21,691 nucleotides of DNA from Chara braunii (Eukaryota > Streptophyta > Charophyceae > Charales > Characeae). The notes under the pieces were generated by a model, which did not search any database, was not told where the DNA came from, and saw nothing but the letters and a program-made list of their open reading frames with translations. This document shows positions 8,889 to 18,059 of this stretch, one piece after another (position 1 is the first letter of the stretch; each line of letters begins with the position of its first letter). Location: the NCBI GenBank assembly GCA_003427395.1, contig BFEA01000085.1:508455-530145 (forward strand). Reading direction: 5' to 3'. The position numbers and the translations under genes are program-made.

Positions 8889-9500
8889 CCTTTGGTTGAC
8901 CAAGTCAAACACATGCAATACAGTCTTTCTCCCACCCTTCCCCCAGATGCAATCCCACAATCTGCTTCCAGTCAGACAATGAAACTGAAACTGACATTGT
9001 ATATCCATTCCCTTACTTAGTCTGGTTATGTCCTAAAGAGAAAACAAGCATCATAAAGACACGCATGCATATGCCAATCAGACAACAGGGGGATAAGCAA
9101 ACATGGATGAGGTGACTCCCCACAGATGGTTCCTGCCTCCAGAACCTCGCCTAGGTTCCGGGAGAGCTCCCGCAATCGGTGGGCTGACTCCCCAAACAGT
9201 CTCGTTGCGGTCCTACGGGTTGCAATCCCACCTGCCGCCTTCCTCTTAGAACTGGATTAGACTTAGAGTAAGAAAGGCAGAAAATGAGGGGTTTCAGGCT
9301 CTCGAGATACAGGAAGGGGACAACTCAATTCTCAAGAGAGGGCCTTGATACCTTCATTCGCCTTAAGGTCCTGCAATGATGGCCAAATAGTATCAGCTCG
9401 ACCAACTTCTGAAGTCAAACAATCAAAATCAACCCCCTGTCGACCTTCCAAATCGTAGCACTAACCCCCTACTTGTCCAGCCTGACCACCTCCCCAAGTC
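8889..9500. other. Gene-free stretch with two adjacent hairpins
   Basis: Two stem-loops abut: gaacct/aggttc (9142-9147/9153-9158) and cgggag/ctcccg (9159-9164/9167-9172). A near-direct repeat of TGACTCCCC occurs at 9112 and 9186. GGTGGG at 9178 and CCCACC at 9227 could close a larger fold, but the interior does not form a tRNA cloverleaf. No coding frame is supported. Confidence 0.45.
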
Positions 9501-9960
9501 TCAACACCTGTCCTCAGCCCAACCGCAGCCGCACATTAGCCTGTAACAGTCCTTAGATGCAGCAGCTCGCCCACAATCAACGGGAGTAGCGGCCTGGTCG
9601 TGCATAGCATGCAGCAGCCGATCATGTGGCCAGCAGCAGCCAGCAGCAATACGCAGCATAGGCACTGCAACAATTCGCCAACAGCAGCATACAGTAACCA
9701 GCAACAACAGTCCGCCCACAGTCCATAGACGCAACAGCAGTACACAGCGGCGGTCAACAACCACAGTAGCAGTCGCCAACAACAGCAGTCCGCACAAAGT
9801 CCTTAGACGCCGCAGCAATACACAGCGGCGGTCTGTGCACAGCAACCAGCAACAGGCAACGCCTCGTGCATAGTCAACAACAACAAATTCTCCCCAATAT
9901 GCAGCAACAGATTGGGCGGCCCGCAGCAACCAGCAGCTGTCAACAACAACTATTCAGCAC
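9501..9960. repeat. CAG/CAA-rich low-complexity DNA with a 78-bp duplication
   Basis: Degenerate CAGCAG/CAACAA/CAGCAA triplets dominate. A near-identical segment starting cagtccgc occurs at 9708 and 9786 (offset 78 bp), each copy ending in acacagcggcggtc. The Cys/Leu-rich minus-strand frames here come from the complement of these triplets, so I do not call a gene. Confidence 0.7.
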
Positions 9961-10385
9961 GTAGCCTGACTTTCGGCCCGCCCCACACAGCCTGTTCCTC
10001 AGCTGCTCCGCTTGGTGAGAGTGGACCACACCAATCCATAGGTAAGCTCCCAGTCTCAACCTCCTACCCTCTCGCTTCACCATCGTACGTGCTTTCCATC
10101 GCCCACTCATTTCCATACCCCACTCCTTAATGATTCCGTTTATACGAGTGCACCCGGCCACCTCTAATGTTCGGTTCACTTTTACTCTCAGTGCCAAGCT
10201 ACAACGGCTATGCACACGATGGTCAGGTAAGCCTATTGTCTCCCCTTTCTTCTCCTTCTCTTTCTACTCCTCCACTCTCTCTCCCCCTTGTCAGCTTTGT
10301 TCCCCTTTTTGCCATTAACTCTTCACCGATTCCTACTGTACCCTGTGATTCGCTTTTTATCAATTGCGTCATCTACTGCGCCAAA

Positions 10386-10442
10386 AGAGGTTGAATCTTC
10401 CCTGAAACATCGGAAGATTCACGTTACTTCAAAATAACCTCT
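10386..10442. repeat. Small branched fold (nested inverted repeats)
   Basis: An outer pairing agaggt/acctct (10386-10391/10437-10442) encloses two stems: tgaatcttcc/ggaagattca (10392-10401/10412-10421, 10 bp perfect, 10-nt loop) and gtta/taac (10424-10427/10434-10437, short; it shares base 10437 with the outer stem, so the two cannot form in full together). If all form, the 57 bases make a three-way junction. It is too short for a tRNA and matches no RNA family I know. Confidence 0.45.
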
Positions 10443-10555
10443 CATTCAGCGCAGCCCATGCCTCCCATATCACCGATCCTGCCTTCTGACTGTGAACTTT
10501 GAGCCCGCCATCGCGCTAGCAACGTAAAAAAAAACTGAACTTATCATTTTACTTT

Positions 10556-10942
10556 GCCCGATTCCATAAAGAGTCGGGCGAAACATCAAAATTTTCTTCT
10601 TGAGAATTTCCACGGTCCCGTCCCTTTCACGCACCCCGTAACTCTCATCCCACAACACCCCTTTCCTCTCCCCACTTTCTGACCGCGCCATTAGATTCGC
10701 CCGCCCTTGAAACCTCAGACTAACGTTTTAGCTTGCTCGAGTTCATCGAGAATCGGGCAGGATGTGCCCATTTTTCCTTTCCTCGACTCCTCTGCCCGCC
10801 ATATCTCAGCGTACTCCTTTACTCACTAACCTCCCGTTCTACTAATTTAACGCCGCATCTGACTCCACCACGCAGCTCGCCCGGGGCCAAGACCCCGGGA
10901 TCGCCTTTTTTCCCGCCCGATCTCATCAAGGATCGAGCGGGC
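10556..10942. repeat. Three related hairpins spaced 179-180 bp apart
   Basis: Stem-loops built on GCCCGATTC...GARTCGGGC occur at 10556-10579 (9 bp, one G-T pair, loop CATAAA), 10735-10758 (9 bp, one bulge, one G-T pair, loop ATCGA) and 10915-10942 (8 bp with a bulge on the right arm). Left-arm starts are 179 and 180 bases apart, so they mark a very degenerate ~180-bp tandem repeat in which the hairpin is the best-kept part. A separate perfect hairpin, cccgggg/ccccggg, lies at 10880-10899. Confidence 0.6.
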
Positions 10943-11657
10943 TTCGCGATCTTCTACCCGCCATCTCCAATCTCCTTCATCGCTTTGTCATTCTGACCTC
11001 CGAATGTACCCGACGCGAAACTTGGTCGGATTCCTTCTCTTTTCCCTGCGTGATTCCGATTCCCCGCTATTCGCCCCGTCCACCGTCTGCCTCGCCAACT
11101 ACTGGCCTTGGTAGCTTCGCTGCGTTATTATCCCCTGCTACCCGGTTTTCCCTTTGCGCCCGTCACTCGCCGTGCCTCTCCTTGCAATACTACGGTCGGC
11201 TTCCCTCGTGGCTCCGCACTCCCCCCGCTCTATGGCGCCCCGCCTTGTTTTTCCGGCCAGCGTCCCCTCCCCTTGTTGCGCAGCGTTACCCATTCATCCC
11301 CGCCACCTGTCGCAAGGGACTGAAGGGGAGGCACAGTGACTGGCCTGTCGGAGAGGCCCGACCCCGATGCTGCCGGCTCACCCCTGGCCGGTGTCACCTA
11401 CTTGTCGTGGCAGGCATCGTCCCTGTTAGTTGGTGCAACCCTTGCATGCTCCCTCGTTGGAGGCCTTAGCACGAATGTGGCTGCTACGGAGTTCCCCGAA
11501 AACACTATAATGGGGTAACTCTACACAAGCACGAAGAGAGTTCGCAGCCGCATTTCAGGCAATACCACGAATACAACACATCCCCACGCGACCTCACCGG
11601 ACCCGGAACGTGCCTGCCGCAGGCCCATAGCATGGTTCTGGTGCAACAGGCCCCGAC
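10943..11657. other. C/T- and GC-rich stretch, no supported gene
   Basis: Several overlapping plus-strand frames (the longest 11050-11469, 139 codons) are open because the DNA is poor in A. Their translations are Pro/Ser/Arg-rich with no motif. 11460-11657 adjoins the rRNA fragment and may be diverged or flanking rDNA, but I could not align it. Confidence 0.35.
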
Positions 11658-11735
11658 GCAGATCTTGGTGGTAGTAGCAAATATTCAATTGAGCCCTTTG
11701 AAGGCCGACGTAGGGAAAGGTTCCATGAGAACCAC
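11658..11735 (+). rRNA. LSU (25S/28S) rRNA fragment, sense
   Basis: The stretch beginning gcagatcttggtggtagtag and continuing through caaatattcaa, ctttgaaggccga and aaaggttccatg matches a highly conserved block of eukaryotic large-subunit rRNA, in the sense direction. It is only about 80 bases long and has substitutions, so it is a fragment, not a functional gene. Identification is from memory of the conserved block and should be easy to confirm. Confidence 0.7.
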
Positions 11736-11776
11736 TGTTGCGGCAGCCTCTGACAGGTGCCCCCACAACCTCACAA

Positions 11777-11949
11777 AGGCATAGCTCACCACCTTGCGGG
11801 ATCCAGCGGCGTGCTTACACTCAAACCTCCCAACGCTCGCGGGTGGTGGGCGGTATACCCGCAAAGGGCCCACGCATCCCAGGTTCCTTCCGGCTTGTGG
11901 GCTAATCACCCACCGGCTCGCATGTACGTTTAAACACCTCAGTCCACGC
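11777..11949 (-). rRNA. LSU rRNA fragment, antisense to its neighbour
   Basis: Read on the minus strand, the order is: ggactgaggtgtttaaacg, a GCGAG..GGTGGGTG block, GCCGGAAGGAA, CCCGCGAG, ggtttgagtgtaagcac and aaggtggtgagctatgcct. This follows, in order, the conserved part of LSU rRNA that lies upstream of the block at 11658-11735. The copy is diverged by substitutions and small indels. Its orientation is opposite to the neighbouring fragment, so the pair forms an inverted rDNA-derived structure. Confidence 0.65.
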
Positions 11950-12539
11950 TACTAGCCGGGCTGGATAAAAGAAGATTCCGCCGACGTCCCGAATGTGCAG
12001 GAATCCTAACTCATGCCCATTTCCCTTTAGTCTAGCAGTGTACTAACCGAACCAGCCCCGTCGGTCTCAGACCCGATCACCAGCAAAGGCAAAAAATAAT
12101 AATAAAACTAAAAATTAAAAATAAAAACGGCACACGGAAACTAAGTAAGACCGGACCGTCGTCCCGCCAGCCTTCGGTGTCGCGCACCCCGTTTATCATG
12201 CAGAAGTCTCACCGTTGTTGAGGCCGTCCTCCGTACGTACGCATGCGTCACATACAGTCGCGCCAATCAGGAGAAAAATCTTTTTAATCCTAAACTTAAT
12301 CAAAAAAATATATAAATAAAAATCTGGTCAGCGATCACGCCGGCTCTTCGATCATCAACAATTAAAATCACGCGCGCCTCGAGTTTGCGCGCCCACACAC
12401 TCTCTATTCTAGTCAACCATCCAGCCTAATGTAAACCATAAACACCGCCGCGCCTCGCGCGGTATACTTAAACTTTAAATCAAACTAATATTCTGTTACT
12501 TGCAAAAACCAGGACGGATACCTTTGTAAGGGTATTCGC
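11950..12539. other. Gene-free, partly AT-rich stretch
   Basis: A-rich runs at 12092-12128 and 12300-12322 alternate with GC-rich words such as the palindrome cgtacgtacg. 11950-12080 may be more diverged rDNA on the minus strand, but I could not align it securely. No frame of note. Confidence 0.35.
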
Positions 12540-13407
12540 ACCGACAACAACGCTCCTCGAAGGGGACGCTGACAAAAATAGCGTTACTCTGCTTCTGGCC
12601 GGGAAAGGGGAGCATGGTTGCCACATACTGCCAGACCTGTTTGATTTGTTAAGAGCGGAGTACGGCCCATGATTTTGAACCTTTGAAACCCACGCGGGTG
12701 CTAGGACCAGGACATCTGGTTTACTTCATCTCGTGGTCATGCACGTATGTACGAAAGGATATCAGTACATACTTGATGCTAGAGCTAACCTTAGTGGGTT
12801 TGTGGAAGCAGTAACTCTTAAGAAGAAAATCGGGATGGCAGTGGCAAGCTGGATTGAGGACTTCTACCTAAGACACTCATACATCACGAGGTTTATAGCT
12901 GATAATGAGACGGAGTTAAGAAATCAGGATGTATTGAGCACCTGCAAAAGACTCAGGATGCCCATTAAGCTAATTGAGTCATACCACTCGAAGCCTAATG
13001 CGCCTGTGAAGAGGGGGCATCTGACACTAAAAAACACGATCGCGAAGGTAGCGGCTGATGATCTCGAGAACTGGCCCAAGTACCTTAAGCATGTCGTTTT
13101 CACAGAAAACGTGACTCCAAAGAGGACTACAGCATGTGTTCCAGCCGAGTTGTGGTATGAGAGGGAAATTGACTTTCTAGTGGAAGTCCTAGTACCAACT
13201 TGGAATAGGTTGGATGATGACCCACACTTGACGACGGAACAATTTATTGGGGCTAAATGTCGATACGCTGTTAAGAATGACGAGACAATGAAAGAAGTAG
13301 TGCCTTCGGTCGAAAAAAAGGCGAATTCCAAAACTGTTAGGAACGCGCGATTTCGAATTTGTATGGAAACAGATCTGCGCAAAAATAATATTCAAATTTT
13401 AGGTTAA
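12540..13407 (+). pseudogene. Ty3/gypsy-type integrase relic (224-aa open frame, DDE lost)
   Basis: The open part, 12733-13407, aligns with the catalytic core and following region of Ty3/gypsy integrases: YILDARANLSGFVEA, then FIADNE, then the SYHS...RGH block, then TPKRTTACVPAELWY. Upstream, in a frame shifted by one, the zinc-binding part is readable, ending in ATYCQTCLIC at about 12623-12649. It is followed by TAA (12650) where the family usually has Gln, and by a frameshift near 12730. In the core, Asp57 (the second catalytic acid) is present. The residue 36 positions later, where the DDE glutamate belongs, is Lys93 (AAG at 13009-13011). The first Asp is also not found at its expected place. 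The protein cannot be an active integrase. An (AATC)n tract follows directly, and no reverse transcriptase is attached. Confidence 0.8.
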
Positions 13408-13437
13408 AGTCGTGAATGAGGTTTGATAAGAACAACC

Positions 13438-13550
13438 TAATCAATCAACCAATCAATCGTTAATCAATCAATAAATCCATCAATCAATAAAAAAACAATC
13501 AATCAATCAATCAATCAACAGACAATCAATCAATCAATCAATCGATTAAT
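13438..13550. repeat. (AATC)n microsatellite
   Basis: Repeated AATC/CAAT units with interruptions, ending before cgtcgtgcgtc. It separates the integrase relic from an LTR remnant of the opposite orientation and could mark an insertion or breakpoint. Confidence 0.9.
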
Positions 13551-13601
13551 CATCCCCCGTCGTGCGTCAGGTCATGTTCGAATCCCGATTCACACGCGGG
13601 G

Positions 13602-13614
13602 CTCTGATACCAAC
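13602..13614 (-). promoter_or_regulatory. Primer-binding-site remnant (initiator tRNA-Met)
   Basis: The plus strand reads gctctgatacca, identical to the 3' end of plant-type initiator tRNA-Met. The minus strand therefore carries TGGTATCAGAGC, the usual primer-binding site of plant LTR retrotransposons. The minus-strand sequence just before it (TGTTGCA, then GT) is compatible with the CA end of an LTR. Confidence 0.6.
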
Positions 13615-13615
13615 T

Positions 13616-14060
13616 GCAACATGCCCAGTTGGGCAATGTATGGAAGCCAAGGATCCGCAAAGTGATGAAAATGACTCGTATGAACAATTCAGTATCAACA
13701 AAGCATCAACAAGCAATATGCATCCAGATGCATATGAAAATAACATAATGTAGCGCAACACAAGACTCGAAGATATCACCTGAACTGTCAAATACTGACG
13801 CCACACCCCACCATACACCACACATGTGAGAGAGGGAGGAGAGACCGCATACACGAAAGAAAGGACCCTCCTTGCGCACACACATGGGGAAAATACCACG
13901 GATGAGAGATGGAGGAGGAGGCGAGACGAAGGTGGAGGCAGAAGAGAAGACCAAGATCGCGATAGCGAAGTCCAAAAAGTCCCTTGCTGAGTGTCCAATC
14001 ACTGCCAGCCGCAAAATATCGAATCAGATCATGAACGTATGCTCGATGTAACGTCTATCA
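13616..14060 (-). mobile_element. Probable LTR remnant next to the primer-binding site
   Basis: If the site at 13602-13614 is a true primer-binding site, the DNA to its right is the 5' LTR of a minus-strand element, with its inner end at TGCAACA (13616). The outer end is not certain; 14060 is a guess. It contains a hairpin, atatgcatc/gatgcatat (13716-13724/13727-13735, loop CA), and GA-rich DNA from about 13830. I found no second LTR and no minus-strand gag-pol to the left, so this is a solo or truncated remnant. Confidence 0.35.
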
Positions 14061-14689
14061 ATAACCTTTCTTTCTCTTTGAAGAAGTAGAAGAAGGGACG
14101 AGAGAGATGAGAGGGAGACGAGACGAAAAAGAAGAAGAAGATGTTGTCTTCCTCGTTGTCTCACCTGCAGTAGCTGCCACCGATACTGACCGTCGTCGTG
14201 TCGTCGTTGTGTGCAGATTGACGCGTGCGGGAAGCCTAGCTATGGCGCCAGATAGGTCCGCCGCTGTAGGTATGGCATCCGCCCCTCTGTCTACCTAATC
14301 TCTACCTCTAACCTCCTCGTGCAGCGCTGTAGGTATGGCATCCGACCCTCCTGGTCCAGCAACATTTCGCCCAAGAAGTGAGTTACTCGAACTGTGTGTG
14401 CCCAACTGTAGCCTGGCCATAAGTAGCATTAGGCCTGGTTGGGCTTTCCTCTGATGCTGGCCAAAAACGGCCCATACGGTCTGGGCCCTTACCGGGCGTC
14501 CTGACCGTCCTGCTGGTGCACCAGAGCTCAAAAACGTGTCTAGCCTCAAAACAGCTTTGCCCCTGGTGTACCCAACCCAAAACGTAACCTTGGGGCCTAC
14601 AAGTCCGAAACGATGTTTGAGCAAACAAAAATAGGACAGCGAAATAAATAAATAAATGTTGTCGCTAGACGAACTGGGTGATGAATTGA
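14061..14689. other. Gene-free stretch with a 21-bp direct repeat
   Basis: A GA-rich tract (14085-14142) is followed by the word gctgtaggtatggcatccg at 14263 and 14324, 61 bp apart. The minus-strand frame 14295-14768 overlaps the start of the retroelement and looks accidental. A weak similarity exists between about 14573-14605 (cccaaaacgtaacct...) and 18648-18680 (cccaaaatgtagcct...), about 22 of 33 positions. These could be worn LTR remnants flanking the retroelement, but this is not convincing alone. Confidence 0.35.
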
Positions 14690-14724
14690 TTGTATTGAAA
14701 AGTTCGTAGGCAAAGAAAGCGAAG

Positions 14725-14850
14725 TCTAAGAGTGAACTTATGATTGCTAATATTGAGATTGCACGCACACGAATAGGTGTTTTGCTAGATCCATGGTCAA
14801 CGCGGTCCTATATCTCAGAAATGGCAATAAAGAAACTGCATTTGTAAATG
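14725..14850 (+). pseudogene. Retroelement aspartic protease remnant
   Basis: The segment reads through IARTRIGVLLDP and STRSYISEMA, the pattern around the active-site Asp of gypsy-type proteases. The Asp codon is at 14788-14790. The usual Ser-Gly after it is replaced by Pro-Trp, which should abolish activity. The frame ends in TAA soon after. The protease processes the Gag-Pol polyprotein in intact elements. Confidence 0.6.
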
Positions 14851-15329
14851 AAAGTGCAAGACCTTCGGGGACCTATCACGTCTATGCTTGCAGATAAAAA
14901 CACGATCACTATTTCTCAATATATTCGTCGTGTAAAATGTTATTTTCGAACGAAGGAAGGAAATAAAATATTGCATGAAGTTACATTCCTCGTAGATAAG
15001 AACCTCCCTTTGAATTGATTATCGAAATAGACTGGCACTAGGAGGCCGAACTAGAGATCAAATTAAAAGATAAATTGTTAATTTGAAGGATGAAAAATTC
15101 AATATGAAAGTGATCAAAACGTTTTACAACTCTGGTTCTGACTCATCACTCTTTTTCTGTTGTATGAGTCTTCCTAGTTTTCGAACTATGATCACGAAGA
15201 AGAAGTTGGCATAGAACGTGTCGGTACTCATGAAATGAGTCGGTGAATATTCTTCGTCTCATCTTCTTTCTATTGATAAACTTCTTCATAAATTTAAGGA
15301 CTTGCAGACTTAACCAACATGAATCACTG

Positions 15330-16050
15330 AACGTGTTATCAAGCACACGATTGAGATCATTCCTGGAATTAAGATTCCCAAAGGACCCATCTATCGAATG
15401 GCTCGTAGGGAATTACAAAAGTTAAAGAAACAACTGCAAGAATTTATAAAAAAAGAAAGGATTCGACAAACTTCATCTCCCTATCGTGCTCCTGTCTTAT
15501 TCGTGCGAAATTGTGCACAAAAAGGACGGAGAACTTAGACTGTGCTTCGATTACCGATGATTGAATTTCGTTACAGTGAAGAATGCAAAACCCCTTTCTC
15601 GCATTTTTATTTTTTTACCGACCAAGTTCCTCTCCCTATGGTACTCCTCTCTTATTCGTTTCCAAAAAGGAAGGACAACATAGATTGTGCATCGATTATC
15701 GATGATTGAATTTCGTTACAGTGAAGACACGGAACCCCTTTCTCGCATTGATAATTTGCTTGATCAGTTGCAGGGATGTAAATAGTTCAGTAAGATTGAT
15801 ATGAAGTCAGGATACCACCAGATCGACGTGACACATACGCAAAACTGCCTTCCAAACCACACATTGACACTATGAGTTTGGGGTTATGCCTTCCTGATTG
15901 ACTAACGCACCTGCTACTTTTCAAAAATCTATAAACGAGTTATTTCGTCAATGGTTGGACCCGTCCGTAGTAGTGTGTCTCGATGATGTCTTCATGCACA
16001 GTAAAACACTTGAGGAACATGAAAAACACTTACGAATGATTCTATAGAAG
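15330..16050 (+). pseudogene. Ty3/gypsy reverse transcriptase remnant
   Basis: In order: IEIIPGIKIPKGPIYRMA, the SPYRAPVLFV block, DYR-stop-LN (twice, see duplication), PLSRIDNLLDQLQGC, FSKIDMKSGYHQI, NAPATFQKSINELF, and the catalytic CLDDVF with its two Asp codons at 15982-15987. The Tyr that usually precedes LDD is Cys. The first catalytic Asp (KID, 15798-15800) is present. At least six in-frame stops and several frameshifts make it inactive. Confidence 0.85.
15476..15747 (+). repeat. Tandem duplication inside the reverse transcriptase
   Basis: The stretch from tctccctat to cccctttctcgca occurs at 15476-15603 and again at 15631-15747, separated by a T-rich 27-base spacer. Both copies carry the same TGA in DYR-stop-LN, so the stop is older than the duplication. 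Copy 1 also has a short insertion after LFV. The copies differ at many positions, so this is not a recent assembly stutter. Confidence 0.8.
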
Positions 16051-16379
16051 TTGCGAGAGAAAAATAATGAACCCCAAGAAATCTGACTTTGCTAAATTTG
16101 AGGTATTATACCTTCAACACATAATGAACGAAGAACAATTAAGACCTGATGTGAGAAAAATAACAGCAACTTGGGATTGACACAGACCTAAAACTGTCAG
16201 TGAATTAAGATATTTTTTTAAATTTGCTAGTTGCTAGAGGAAATTTATAAGGAACTTCTCATTGATAGTTGCGCTTATGAGAAGATTGTTAAAGATAAAA
16301 AAACTTTGGTTATGAGATAAAGATTCTCAGTCTGCATTTAAGAGGTTAAAACATGTGATAGCTCACTATTCTGTCTTTA

Positions 16380-16740
16380 AAATTATGATCCTTCTCTCTC
16401 TTTCATTTTTACTACTGATGCAAACCAGTATAAAATTGAGGTTGTGCTACAACAATATGACGACAAGGGATATAGACCCATTGAGTTTATGTTAAAACGT
16501 CTTCCGTCTGACAAGGTGGCAAACTCCACGCGTGGAAGGAAATTGTATGCCTTGGTTACAGCAGTGGACACATGGAAACAATACTTGCTCGGAAGAAACC
16601 ACTGTTTACTCAGACCACTCAACTGTGAAGTGGATAAAGACTCGACCACGACTCTCCGACAAGTTAGTAAGATGGTCTGCATTCATTGATATTTTTGACT
16701 TTGAATTGAAAACTATTACAAAAAAGTCTTAGCGTTGTTG
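16380..16740 (+). pseudogene. Retroelement RNase H remnant
   Basis: Readable blocks are TTDANQYKIEVVLQQ (Asp codon at 16417-16419), GYRPIEFMLKRLPSDK and RKLYALVTAVDTWKQYLLG. They are followed, after a one-base shift, by TVYSDHSTVKWI and a segment ending in FDFELKTITKK. This is the Ty3/gypsy RNase H layout that follows the reverse transcriptase. It degrades the RNA strand of the RNA-DNA hybrid in intact elements. Frameshifts inactivate it here. Confidence 0.8.
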
Positions 16741-16899
16741 CAGATGCTTTGTCCAGACGATTTGATTTCTTTGGAACTATCGTCTTCTTTTTTTGAAATT
16801 GAGAATAAGTGAAAAGATCAAATTCGTAAGGGTTAGGTAGATGATCGAAATTGGAGTCCTATCATTGAGACCCTACAAAGGAACCTTGAACTCTTCCCT

Positions 16900-17940
16900 G
16901 AATATCGAATGTCGGACGACCTAGTCTTCTTTATTTACAAAACCGAAGAAAGACTTTGCATTCCACACAAAGAACAAATAAAGAGTATAGTTATTGGGGA
17001 ATGTCATGACACTGAAGGACACTTCAGATTCAATAAGATGTACGCTGACGTAAGAGAACGGTTTGAATGGAAAGGAATGAACGAGGATGTGCTAACCTAC
17101 GTGCGGACTTATCTTGTTTGCCAAAGGAACAAACCTTCACATGAGAATTTATTGGGACTGGTGTGACCACTGCCTATTCTAAGTGAGTCAGATGAATCCA
17201 TCTCGATTTATTTTACGAGTCTCACAAAGAGTCGAAATGACAATATCCAAATAATAGTCATTGCGGATCGATCCTCTAAATATGCTACTTTCATTCCTCT
17301 ACCTGCCGAAACTAAAACGAAACTCGTCATCCAGAAGTTCTAAATGCGATGAGTTTCGAAATATGAATTTCCAAAAACCATCGTCTCTCACCGGGGTGTA
17401 CGGTTCACTGGCCAACAGTGACAAATGCTGATGGAGGTCTGTGCCACCCGATTGACTATGTCGTCAGGGAAACACCCTAAAACAAATGGGCAAACTGAAC
17501 AGATGCATCGTTTGTGCCAACAACTTTTGCAAATGGATGTCCGACCAGATTATATAGATCGGGATAAGAACTTGCCTACGATTGCAAGGGCGTTTATAGA
17601 TTTCCGAAAACCATCATTTCTGATCGGAATGTACAGTTCATTGGCCAACAGTGGCAAATGATGATGGAGGCCTATGGCACCCTATTGACCATGTTGTCAG
17701 GGAGACACCCTAAAACAATGGGCAAGCTGAAAAAATGACTCGTCTGAACCAACAACTTTTGCAAATGTATGTACGGCCAGATCATATAGATTGAGATGAA
17801 AACTTGCCTAAGATTACAAGTGCGTATAACAAAAATGTTCACACTATCACCGGTCGAACACCAAACGCACTTCACAAAGGATGAAAACCGCAACGTCCCA
17901 TTGATGCTTTGACATGGGGCCGAGTCCAATGACTGCCCCT
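16900..17940 (+). pseudogene. Ty3/gypsy integrase remnant with duplicated core
   Basis: The zinc-binding HHCC region reads ECHDTEGHFRFNKMY and then VRTYLVCQRNK; the first of the two Cys is Tyr. The catalytic core follows: the expected first Asp is Tyr (SIYF), and the second Asp is His (CAC 17389-17391). The Glu is present (GAA 17497-17499), exactly 35 residues further on. The core is then repeated (see the 233-bp duplication), and the second copy keeps both the Asp (17622-17624) and the Glu (17729-17731) but has a one-base deletion between them. After that come VHTITGRTPNALHKG and more stops. In an intact element this enzyme inserts the DNA copy into the genome. Confidence 0.85.
17368..17833 (+). 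repeat. 233-bp tandem duplication in the integrase core
   Basis: The copies start at ttccaaaaaccatc (17369) and ttccgaaaaccatc (17602), offset 233 bp, and end with cttgcctacgattgcaag and cttgcctaagattacaag. Copy 1 has His for the catalytic Asp and TGA for a conserved Trp; copy 2 has the family residues at both but a one-base deletion. Different decay in each copy shows that the duplication is old. Confidence 0.85.
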
Positions 17941-18059
17941 AGGAACACGAGAATTTGCAGTTTTATATGAAGAAGAGATACAAAGAAAGGAAAGGAAAAT
18001 ATTCAAAAAGCCCAAATACAAATGATTGAATAGGCTAACAAACATTGTTGGCTATCATA

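Noticed and set aside
9178-9232. Possible tRNA-like fold closed by GGTGGG/CCCACC
   Set aside because: Only about 55 bases, with no anticodon or T arm in the right places.
9501-9929. 142-codon Cys/Leu-rich minus-strand frame
   Set aside because: It is the complement of CAG/CAA-rich low-complexity DNA; the overlapping frame is equally open and no motif is present.
11050-11469. 139-codon plus-strand frame
   Set aside because: Three overlapping frames are open in the same C/T-rich DNA; composition explains it.
13555-13614. Possible tRNA or tRNA-derived SINE (gttcgaatcc followed by gctctgatacca)
   Set aside because: There is no A box upstream, only the AATC tract, and the arms do not pair as a cloverleaf; the primer-binding-site reading fits better.
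14295-14768. 157-codon minus-strand frame with a hydrophobic N-terminus
   Set aside because: Its 5' part is antisense to the retroelement protease segment and the rest has no recognisable domain; most likely a chance frame.
15540-17940. TGA read as an amino acid (recoding) in the retroelement
   Set aside because: TGA replaces different residues, TAG and TAA stops occur as well, and frameshifts and lost catalytic residues show ordinary decay.
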